From positions 372,001-436,000 of the forward strand of contig JAVSML010024418.1 in NCBI GenBank assembly GCA_038503035.1: DNA of 64,000 nt, given 5' to 3'. This document shows, piece by piece, positions 37,501-49,500 of the stretch. The stretch's first letter is position 1. Every line of letters begins with the position of its first letter. The translations under genes and the position numbers were made by a program. Source of the DNA: Crocodylus rhombifer. Its lineage: Eukaryota; Chordata; Crocodylia; Crocodylidae. Below the pieces are notes generated by a model. It searched no databases. It was not told the origin of the DNA and was given only the letters and a program-made list of their open reading frames with translations.

Positions 37501-40500
37501 TGTAAAGGAGGTAACTTGTATTTTAAATGGACGCTCGCATTTACACTGTAAGATATAATTTATGACTTCACTGACATTTTTTTTCTCTCTTCCCTTTCCT
37601 TCTTTAGGTATTTTTGCAATTTGTCAACAAGCATGTTGGAAAATTAGGATTAAATGTGAAGGATTTTGAAAATCAGGTAACATACTTTTTGCTGTATGTT
37701 AACTTGTCTGTCAGTTATGTTAGTATTTCCCTTCACCTCCAAAATTCCTGTATTTTTAACCTTGCCAAAAAATACATAAAATTATTCCTAGCCTGAGGTA
37801 AAGCATATCAAACTTCAGTCTTGTAGCATTTTTTACAGCCCATATGCTAAGCAATTGAAAACAAGTGTATGGTATTGAATACAGTACACTTGTTTCAGGG
37901 ATACAGGGTCTGCTTTTCAAAGTTGTTTGAACCCCTGCAGCTTCTATTGACTTACTTTGGAAATGACAGGCATCTTTCTATGTGTTCCTTGGGGGAGGAG
38001 GGTGCTTTAATTACAGCAGCTCTTCGGAGCCACTCTAATTAAAGTGCCTGCAGCATCTTGTGTATTCAGCATCCCATGCTTCAAAATGGTGGCGGAGGTG
38101 CTTTAACTAAAGCTCAGTGAAAAAGCATTAGTCGAAGTACCCTTGCTGCCATTTTGAAGCCTGGGGCTCCTGAATACATGTGACACTGAGGCTGCTGAAG
38201 CATCCTAATTAGCAGGCTTCAGAAGATTCAGTTAACTCTGACGCATTCTAATTCTGATTAGCAGGCATTGGGCACATGTATAGGTGCCCAATAAGCCTAT
38301 TGTCAATAGTGACTAGGGATTTAGGGGTGCCCTACTTGAGATGTGGTAAGGAGGTTTATATCTTATAGAGGGTTGATCAACCGTAATCTGAAAATCAGGC
38401 TTCTTTAAAGTACCTGAGGTTGAACCCCCACAATTTAACCTATTCAAAACTACTAGCCATTTATTCAATTCTAGGCCACGGTTTTTAGAAATTCATGTGA
38501 GAAGTTTACATTACACTATCAGTGTGGGTGGGTCCAGTGTGCTTGTGTCAGTGAAAAGAGATGGAATTGTAGCTGTGCCTCCTTTACCCCATTTCCTTTG
38601 GTGTGACTAGCCATGTTGGGTGCACATAGAAGGAACAGGCTTGTGCTCTCTGGAGTACAGAATTGATACACTGAGATAAATTAAGGGGATTAATTTATCC
38701 CCTTAAATTGGGGGGATTTCTTGTGTTGTTTGTTTTTCTTCCTCTGTATGCACATGCAAAGATTTTAGAGCAGTGTAGGCCACAACTAGCATTTTGTTTA
38801 TTTAATTAAACACACTGATGTGGTGATAATTCCAGTGATTTGTGCTGATGGCTGAAGACTGAAGCATAAGCCATTATAATTCTGTCGACTTTTCCTGATG
38901 GGGGTGAGTTATAGGAATGGAAGTTCTGGAAGGATTACTGTCAAGTAAAAATAAGGGCTCTAATACTGTATAAATAAGGGCTCTGAGAACTAAATTATGA
39001 TATTTTTAATTACTAATCCATATTAGTGTTTTTCTATAGAATAGCATTTACCGTATTTATCAAATACGAGGCAAGGTTTTTTTCTTCCACTCAGTATGGC
39101 GGGGGGGAAAAGGCCTTTGTCTTGGATCTGAGTACAAGCATGGGGAGGGGAAGGGGAAGGACAAGCAGCAGCTGCAGCTCCAACTCCACCCCTAGGCTCA
39201 GAGTCCGAGTTCGAGCCATAGCCCCTGCTTCCCCCGCTGTAGCTTCTGCTCCTTCCACCACCTCTTGTCACCACCAACCCACTCCTGTCTCTGCCTCACT
39301 GCCACATACCATCCATCTTGGCTCTAGCTTCAGTCTGTTCTGGCACAGGGCACAGAGCACATGCTGGCTCTGCTGTCTACCCAACCAGGTAGAAATAGTT
39401 GCATCAGCAGTGGCTCTTGCCCCAGTCCTGGCCTCGGCTCTGGCTTTAGCTCTGAATCCAATGGAGCAGTGGCAGAGGAGCAGGCAATGCAGGAGACAGA
39501 CAGCAGGTTGGGCCAACTGGGAGGTGGGGCAGGTGGCAGCTGGGGTAGCCAATTGGGATGCAGGTGGAGTAGGTGGCAGCCAGGGTAGCCAATAGGGGAT
39601 GCAGACACAGGGGTGGGAACCCACATGGGGGGGAAGTGATGGAGTGGCAGGGTTCAGGTCACCTGATGCCCCTACCACCTGTTCCCTCACTTCCTGCCCC
39701 ACTGCTGCTGGTTGCCCCACTGTGGTGTTAGTGGGGGGGGGACAAATTTAAGATGACCCTCCAATAATTAGATTCTATTCATAGAAAAATTATAACATTT
39801 ATAAATTTTCTGTGTATAGAGTCTCATTATTGGGGGTTGTCTTAAATTTGAAGTTGTCTTGGACTCAGGTATATACAGTATCTTTTAATTCAGGAACTGT
39901 TAAAGGCCAGTTTAATATAACATACATCTTTATGTATTATTTATTATAGTTTGCAGATGGTGTCATCTTACTCTTGTTAATTGGACAACTTCAAGGTTTT
40001 TTCTTGAATTTAAGGGATTTCTTCCTAAACCCAAGTTCTGAAACAGAAATGGTAGGTTATTTTTATGTACTTAACCTGCAAACACCTTATGCACTTGCTT
40101 CTTTATGCTAGTGAAGAGAATAATTGAAAATACTGGTTCTACTGATGTGTATATAATGTTATACATGCTTAGAAATGTTTTCTGGATAGCAGGCTTGTCA
40201 ACAAACAGGAGATTCATGCTATATAAATTGATTTGAAAGCTGACAGAGAGACCCTTCTTAAAGGCTGTACTGAAACCAGCTATGACCACAAAATGCAAGC
40301 TATTGTAAGATTAACAGGGCAAATACAAAGATGTGTCCTGTGTGAGTGTGAATATGAAAGCAATGTTAGATTGACAGCCCTAGAAACTGAATCTCTCACT
40401 TACTCACAGAACTGACACAATAGTGCTGAGCCTATACAAAGCCTATTGCATCTTCCAGAGCTGTGCTATAGATATGAGCTAAAATCATATCCCTATCTGC

Positions 40501-43500
40501 ACTAAGTGAACCGGTTAGCCAAGCTGAGAACCCTGGTCTGGGATAGATGATGTGTTTACATTGAGTGTAAACCAAAAATGGACACATAGCATAAACATCT
40601 ATACCAGTGTAACTTACTCAAGTCCAGTGGGAGAAAATGGGTAAAATTGTGCTGGTTTGTTACCCCAGTGTAGGTGCCATCTGTACAAGCATGCAGCACA
40701 CGCTCTCCTGCCTTCTGTGATAGCTCCTCTCATGAGCATCTTTCCTGAAATATCTGCTTTTTATTAGATGTGTACCAATACATTGGTCTGATATTGGATT
40801 GGCAACAATATGAAGACAATAGAGTGTATTGGAAATTGGCCTGAGGTGGCCAGTAATTTGGCTGATAAATGCCCCATGCATGTGTGCAGCTGCAATGCAG
40901 CATGTAGGCAGCAAGGAAAGGGACAGGGGTGGAAGGCAGATCAAGGTGGTGAGGGAGGGAGTGGGGCTGGGGTAGGGGCTGGTGCAGGCACTGCCCAGCT
41001 GAGGCAGGTTGGGCATGGGATGGAGCTGTGGTTCATCTGGGGGTGCAAGCTCAGGTTGCTGTGTACACCTCAGGAGGGCATGGGTACGTGTGCCCCTGGA
41101 TCAGTGTGGGGCACGGGCAGGGTGGGCTGCAGCAGTGGGCTGGGGCTCACTGTGGACTGGGACTCAGTGCTGTGCCAGGCTCTTCCCAGCACATAGCAGG
41201 TGAGTAGTTGGGTTGGGGCTGCACTCAAGGCAGGTGGTGGCAGTGCTGGGAGAGGAGTTGGGGGGGCTACAGCAAATTTTGGGGTGGTTGCAGCCCCCCC
41301 ACAATCCCTCTCCCAATGCTGCCACCACCTACCCCGAGCAGCACAGCCTGGCTCAGCCTCCCACCAGGAAGAGCCTGGCACAGCCCTGGCCCCAGTCCAC
41401 AGCTGCAGCCCCCCCCTGCCTTGCCCCATGCAGACCTGTGCAGACACATGCCCCCCACCATGCCCTCCCAGGGTGTGCAAAGTGTTGGGAGCCACCCCCC
41501 ACTCCCTGCATATCAGCCACAGCTCCATCCTGCACGTGCCCTGCTCTGACTGGGCAGCACTTGTTGGGACAAGTCCCACTCCTCCCTCACCACAGGGGCC
41601 TTGATTTGCCCTCCCACACCCCTTCCCCCCTCCCTCCCCTCCCACAAGCAGCTCATTTTGGGGTTGCAGGGACTGGGGGAAGGTGACTTCTGCTGCTGCG
41701 TGCACTCCAAGGCAAGCATGGGGTGGGTGTACCCCTGGGACCTGTGTGCAGGGCGAGGGCAGGCTGCTGCTGCAGGCTTGCCCCAAGTGTCAAACTTAGT
41801 TGCTACGGTACTAATTCCAGTGCAGTGTTCACTGGTGTACAATGCTGCTGAATTGCCCGTTACTATTAGTTTGTTGGTTGGTGGGTTTTGTATGTGGAAG
41901 TCTTCCCACTGTAAACTAAACTGAGGTTGTTAAACTATTTCATATGAGCCTCTGAATAGTTCTGACATTGGGTCACTTCTGACTCAGGCTATATTCAAGC
42001 CAGGTACCTAAAAATAAGCATCAATTAATTTTATGCATACAGCAAAGGAAGCCTCTTTTGGCTACAGCTTAAAAGTAAGGTTTTCCCAAAAAAGATCCAT
42101 TTCCACACTGCAAATATAACCACTCTTTGCTTTCCCCCAGGATTGCATATTTATAATGAAAATGTCCAAAAGATTATTACAACAGAAGAAATACTCACGA
42201 ACAACCTTTTGACCCAAACATCTCTAAATGAATTTGCATTTATTGAATTTTTTTGTCCAAATTTTCTCAATGAAAAATAGCTTTTTGAGAAATTGGGGGG
42301 GGGAAATGTACCACTTGTTAGATCTTCTGATGCTTTGACAAATATTCAAAACAAACCATTTTCTTTCAAATTAGTTCAAACACAGCTTTTTTATTTGAAT
42401 GAAATTGATAATCCCCCCAATTCAATATTCTCCTCCTCCTGTGAAAATTGTTCATCCAGTTCTATTCAGTCAGAAATTAAACATTTTAATTTCAAATAAT
42501 TTAATTAAAAAATGAGTGCCTCATGAAAACAACTGAACAAATGAATATTTTTTTATTCAAAATATTTTAAAAGATTTTTTTAAATTGTCCCTTTTAATTA
42601 ATAACATCACACAAATATTATGTAAGAGGCTTCTTCCCCCACTTTACAGTGATAAATCATATAGTAATTGAGTGGCAGAGTTAGAATTAGAACCCAGAAA
42701 TATTGCCTCTTATTTCTAGCCTCGGACCATTGTAGCTTACTAGGGTAGTAAGAGTTCTTTTTATCATTGTGTGATTTTTAATATCATTTCATGTACAAGA
42801 AATGAAAGAGTAAATAATGCTTTGACTAACAATTCAAAAGTAAGCCTAGTAGATCACTTAGCCCGAGATCAGCATTATTGAAATGAAATTTCTTTAGAGG
42901 GTGAGACTGATTCTACTACCATACCATATGTCTAAAGAAATTTCGTTTCAATAATGTTGATCTCAGGCTAAGTGATCTACTCAAAACAGTGTGGGACAGC
43001 TCCATCTAGGGCTGCGCTGCGCCACAGGGTTGTCAGCCTGTTGACATGAAGGGGTCTGTCAACTAAGATCCCTCATGAAGCCAGCATTAGGCCGGGGAGC
43101 CTGCCACATGTTCAGTTTAAGGCATGATTTGACATATTTTGTGGAATAATTTGGTGACTTGTTTCCCAATTTTGTCATGTCATTAATTGCCTGAACATAT
43201 GGCCAGGTCACTTCTTAAGACACAGTTAACTGGTCAATCTTGTCTTAAGTGTAATGGTTGCCAGGGTCCTCAGGAACTGGGTGAGAAAGGAAGAAAACAT
43301 CTTCCTCTTTACTTGGTGATTTCACTAAGTAATCTTTTTTTTTTTTTTTTAATTCATTCTAGTTTAAGCAGTTTGTAGCTTTACAATTCTCTAGCTCTCT
43401 AATCCTTTAATGTTTGCTATCTGATTGGTGAACACTTCAAATCTAGGTTTAGACTGTTTTTTCTGCTTCTAATCACAAAACCAGGTGGCAACCCAAAGGT

Positions 43501-46500
43501 GTTGCATCTGTCTGGAATGAAATACAACTCTTGCTTGGCTTATATAGAGTGTCATTTCAGTATGAATTATAGAGAGATAATAAGGAACATTATGTCAGTG
43601 CTGTACAATGTACCTCCTGAAGGACAGATTGATCAGTAGCCAGTGAAATGAATGAGGAAGCAAGGAGTTGTTAAAAGGTGTGGGTGTCACTCCTGGCTTC
43701 TGCTGTTTTCCAAGGATAATTTTTTGAGGCCTTTGCTTTTTGTACTATAGGCCTCCTATACACGGATATCAAAGCTGCTTCAATGCGCTGTAATTGCAGC
43801 ATGTCAGAGCAGATTCCAGCACCACTTGTATTAGTGTCTCTGCCCTGAAAAATGGTGGTGGAGGTATGTTAACTAAAGCTTGTTCGATGAACTTTAATTA
43901 AAGTGCCCAATGCCATTTTCCAGCACAGGGATGCTGATACATGTGATGCTCCAGTTGCTTCAATTAGAGAGACTCTGGGAGTCGCTCCAATTAAAGTGCC
44001 CCCACCCCTGCCTCCCAGAGCATTTTATTTAAAGGAATAGGATCTTTTAATGTAAAAATGTAAATACCCAACCTACATTACAATGATTCAAAGTTGGGAG
44101 TAGAATCTGGGTTTTAGATCTAACTAATCAAAAATCTACTGTTCTGTTGGGTTTTTTTTTTTAATGCCAATAGATAAATGCATGCTCCCACATAGTTGTT
44201 CTGATGGAAAGAGATGGCTAGCCAAGAGGGGAGTACATGGGAACTGTAAATGCTTGATTCCCAGTAATGCATTTAATCTCTTACAGATAACATGAGGTAG
44301 CATCAACAATATAATACTTAATACTGTCTAGACACTTTTTTAAGGCCAAAAATTTCAAACCTTTATGATTTTACACAGAAAATGAGAAACTTTACTGCAA
44401 ACTATATTTTCTTAGAATTACCCCATATATGTTACCAATATATTAAATTGGGGCAGGCAGGGGAAGACACAACTAGAAAAAAATACTTTGTTAGCCATAC
44501 ATTTAGCATATTTTCAGAGGCTTCTAAATGAAAGATTCCTATTAAATAAAACATTTCTTCTTCTTCTTTCTCTAATCAGCAAGGGAGGGAGCTCCTTGTG
44601 ATGACTGTAGGTGTTGTAGGGCTTGCTGCCACTGCCCTTAGCTCGCTTTCCTACAGGCGGTGACAGGGTGGACCTTGGCTTTGGATTACCTGGTTTGCCA
44701 GGAAGTCTATCGTATGTTTTCTCACCTGCCATGACTTTGATGTTATTATATTGCTAGGAGGCAATGCCCGAGGTGATCCTACCAGTCTCAATCCCTGTTT
44801 CCTTCTGTGGGGCTCCAAAACCTCCCCTTTACCCCACCCTAGCCTCTCCAGATGACACTTGTAGTTCTCTGCTGCTAGATCATAATATTGCCTGTCAGCC
44901 TATTATTCCGCACTTAGCCACCAGGGTGACTGTCAACTTTCCTGTCTGTTATTGCCGGCTGCTTTTTTTTCTCCTGACCTCCCGTGCCCAGCATATAAGG
45001 CAACTGGGGCTTTTGTTTGCTCTTTCTCACTCCTTCACACTCCTCATCTCACAAATACACATAAGAAAACCTAATTAAATGCATTGCTTATCATTAAACT
45101 GCTGTCAAAAGCAGCATGTACTCAGTAATGGAAACTGACTATGAATTTGATTAAATGTAGCCAACGCTGAGCATGACTTTAAAACACATGGCCCATGTGC
45201 TGATGGGAACCTACCACAAGAATAGGTTGGTACAAGCCATCTGAATAAGATACATGGTAGTGTCCATTAGCACAGTCCACCTCAGTGCTGAATCTTTTTT
45301 TCAAGTCAAGGTGAGCTACTACAATGAATACATTTTTTACTTCCCCCTTTGCTCCCACAGTTGATCTGTGTCTTTCTTTCCCATGTCCAATGATTCCTGT
45401 TTCTACATTAGCTTTAAATGCCTGGCAAACAATATCAAATAGCCCCCAAAGAATTCACCGAGAATCCCTCTATTGCCTCCTCTCTCCAGCTGTTGTATAC
45501 AATTAGTGTGGCCCTGCCCTCTGAGGTGAAGCCAGACCAGGTTGTCTTGTGCCTCATCTGCATACAAAATTATAGAGGATCCCAGGACTTGTGACAGGAA
45601 CACCCAGTCATGAGTGGGGAGTTAATTAGCACATGGATCCTTTTGTAGGGGAGGGGGATATCTGGGGAACACACATGCTGAGCTGTGCGTCACCATGGCC
45701 CAACCCAATGAACTATATGGTAAAACGTAACCCTTTTGGCTGGACTAGTATCATGCATATTTGTATTATATAAAAGTAGATGCCAAAGTGTTACTTAAAA
45801 GTATGTTTATGGAGTGTTAAAACCTGCACAGTTTCAAAAACACTGAAATACGTTAATACTGGATTAACTAAATCTATGGGTACTTTATGCAAATTACTAC
45901 AGCTGTGTTTATTTCAAAGTTTGTTTTTTTTTTTTAATTTACTCCTCATTTTCTTATGCTCAGGGAAAGCAGGGTCTGACAAAGGTGGGAGGAAGGAGCT
46001 GCAAGGGAAAGAAGTTGGAGGGGGGGAGCAGAGGGTAAAGGGGCTACCTAATCCCCCAGATTTATTTCTCCTGCTGTAGTAGTGGGAAGGGGGAAAATTC
46101 CAGACAAACCTCCAATAATTAGATTCTATACCTGGAACATTTATATCAAATTTATAATTTTTCCATATAGAGTCTCATTATTGGGGGTAATCTTATAATC
46201 GGGGTCATCTTTTATATTTGAGTAAATAAGGTCATTTCTTACTGGAAACTTGGTTTTACTTTTTTCATTTGGTAAAAGAGACAGCAGGCACGCCATCAGA
46301 ACCAAAAACAGCATGAAAAAATATTTGAGAACCAATCCCAACTATCATTTCAATTATTTAAGACAGTGATTCTCAACCAGGGTAGCATGGCACCATAGGT
46401 TGCCTTAAGATCTTTTTAAAGATGCTGCAGGGTGCCATGAAATGTTAGCACAGTTAGGTGTGCAGACCTGATTCTCGAGGTAAATTCAGATATTTCAAAT

Positions 46501-49500
46501 AAGAATCCATTGTACAGCACTGAAAAGTTTCTGACCTGTTGTGGTCTTCCTGAGTTCTTTGCAACAAATGAATTGCTCTATTATATTTCTACAGTCAAAA
46601 ATGAGTGAAAACTAAAAATGGGCATTTTGTAAGGGGTGCCTTAAGTCCAAAAAGGTTCAGAAATACTGATTTAAGAACTGAAGTGCTCCCTGTATACCTG
46701 TAGTTAAAGTTGTTTTTCTGTTCCATTGATCTCACCTTTCCCTATCAACAGCTTCACAATGTTAACCTTGTTGTGGACTTGCTGACAGATGAAGGAGTTC
46801 TAAATGTTCCCCTCAACCCTGAAGGTGAGTGATAACAAAGATCTTGTTCTGGAAGAGAAATGGTAGTTCATTAAATCAATTGCAAAAGCTTCTTCAACAC
46901 GATGCCCATGCACTATACAATATTTCCTTTTCTGCACATTGCCTCACTTGCAGTTGATATTAAGAATGTCACATTTAGTTTAACTTTCTTCCTGTCTACA
47001 CTAGCAACAGTTCTACTGATGTAATACCTCCTGGTTAGTAAGCTGCCAGTTTTTAAAACCAGACTGAAATGATCTAAAATACATTAGTCATTGTTGAAAT
47101 TACATTTAGGAATAGAGCCAGGTGGGAAACAATTTTTCTGTCTCTCAAAAAGATTTGATATTTGAATTTGCTGTCTGTGTGTGCATGTTCTGTGTTGGGC
47201 TAATAACCTTCTAAATGCCTTGGGGGTTTCATGAAGAATCAGGGAGAGACCCACCCTGAAACAGCCAAAAGGTCAATGAGTGGTGCAGTCATGTGGGCTG
47301 TGGACCATGCTTGATTCAGAGCTGAGATACTGCAATCAGTTTCCCATGGCTCTGGTGCTCTAATCTCCAGTATTGGATATTCTCAACTGGTCTCTCTTCC
47401 TGTCATTTTGACTGGTATATTTGTTCCCTGAAGGGTCCAGTTTGGAAAAAAATCAATGTTTTTTGATGAAAAAACATGTAAAAATTCCAACCACATTTAC
47501 TTGGTAATAAGAGGATCTGTTGTGGGGCCCTGTTTCCAGAATCATGACATAAATGTATTCATAGATTTTTAAAGCCAGGAGAGACTATGAAGGTAATCTT
47601 TCTTGACATCTTGCATAATATGGACCATCTAATTTTAGCTAATCATATCAGAATAAAGTACAATAACTAGTTGATGAACTGGAGCATGCCTATTAGAAAG
47701 ACATCAGGTCTTCATTTAAAGATGTAAAGTTTTTGGTATTTCATGTTTTCCCTCAGTACACAGTTCCAGAGTTTAAAAAAATGACATTTTTCTAGTTGGA
47801 TGGTTCATTCACAGATAGTCATTATGTGTGTGGGTGTGTGTGTGTGTGGGGGGGGCATGCATGCCCAAATGAAAATACAGACAAGCATGTACACATCTGT
47901 CACATGAGGGTCTTCCATTTGTAAATGCATTTGTTGGGAAGTCCTGGTCAAAAATGGATGTAGAAGAATGTAACAGGAAACCCTAGCCCTGTTACCAGAA
48001 AGTAGGCCGGGCCCTCTAGAGCCAGAACTTTCTGGGCACAGCCTGCTGGCAGAGTAGGAGTTAAAACCTGAGCCTTACCAGCTAGTCAGGTAACCAGAAG
48101 GTGGAAGGCCAGAACTATCAAAACCCTGGGCTGAGCTAAGGTGGCAGAAGGTGAACTCCTGATGACTCCCAGAGAAGCTGTGGCAGCCCCACAAGAAGGA
48201 GCATAGGGAAGCAGAAGCACAAAGCCATGGAAAACATGAGCTGGCATACTGCCTTCCTTAATTTCATTTTTTTTTTTGGTTATTGCCCATGGACTTACTG
48301 TTTGTGTTTGGCTAGTAACCGGGTGGTTTGTGGTCGAGGCTGTAGGAGAGGAGGAGGCCTCGTTAGTGCCTTGGGGCACAGTCATAAAAGGCCAAAAGGC
48401 CTGGTGCCCTAGTGGGTGTAGCCATATAGGGCCGGTGGCCCAGAGCTGGCTGCAGGACTTTGAAACCAGGTCCCAGTGGGTGGATCTTGGCTAGTAGCCT
48501 GAGCTATAAAAAAAGGGGCCAAGCCTGAGGAGGCAGAAGACCCAACAGCTTGGCACCCAGGGACACAGTGTGAAAGGGGGACAGAAGGCCTGTTGCCATA
48601 GTGAGCACAAAAGGAGGGCCATGGGCCCAGAGAGTATTAAGGAGCTAGAGCCTCGGAGTCGAACCCTACCTTGTGGGTTTAGGTTGGCAGGTCTAGCTAG
48701 AGAAAGATGGGGTGGGGGAAAGTCCATGGTGGCTGAGAACCCTAACATAGAAGTACAACAGGCAGTCTCCTGCTTGTAAAAATATCTAAGCAATATTAAC
48801 ATCAAGATGTGGAGGATGAATAAAGATGGGTTACAAGACAAAATACAGAAGTGAAGTATTAAGCCACTTCAAGGGTGCCCCTCATAGGTCACTAGAATGC
48901 TGCTGGGGAGGGCAACCTGTGTGGTGGGTGCAGGGATCCCACCTAGGTAAAACAGCTGGGTATTCGTATCCCACCGCTCCCACCACGTGTGGCGGGCCAG
49001 TAGGGCGTGCTCCTGCATTGAGCCGCCCACCTCCCTGCGCCCGACCACCTTCAAGACTCCAAATGCCTCCTTAGGGGCGCCTTATGCTTGGCCGACCCCC
49101 TCTCCTGGAGCACACTCGCTAGTCTGGGGGTAACGTGCCGCCGCCATGTGGTGGCAGCAGTGGGATACGAATACCCAGCTGTTTTACCTAGGTGGGATCC
49201 CTGCACCCGCCACACGTGGGATCTGAATACCCTGCAGCTTTACAGACATAATTTGGGAAGAGTAATAGAGTCACTGAAATCCCTTGAGCAAACAATTTCT
49301 AATTTGGCATCGGGTCGACTGGATAGTGTAGATAGCCAGGATGGCGGAGCAGTACACCGAAAAGACCATGCCTGAACTGAAAGAGCTGGCGAAAGAGAGA
49401 GGCCTTCATGTGAAGAAAGGGCTAAAGAAGGAGGAACTGATTAAACTCCTGTGTGACTGACTCAGCCATAGAGCAACCTTCACACTCGCCAACTCCTGAG

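Noticed and set aside
39026..39720. 189-codon plus-strand and 150-codon minus-strand ORFs
   Set aside because: They lie in the core of a TACCGTATTTAT-ended transposon and are Ser/Ala-rich without domains.
41070..41786. 238-codon minus-strand ORF and overlapping plus-strand ORFs
   Set aside because: They fall in a GC-rich palindrome and have low-complexity composition. No domain or splice structure.
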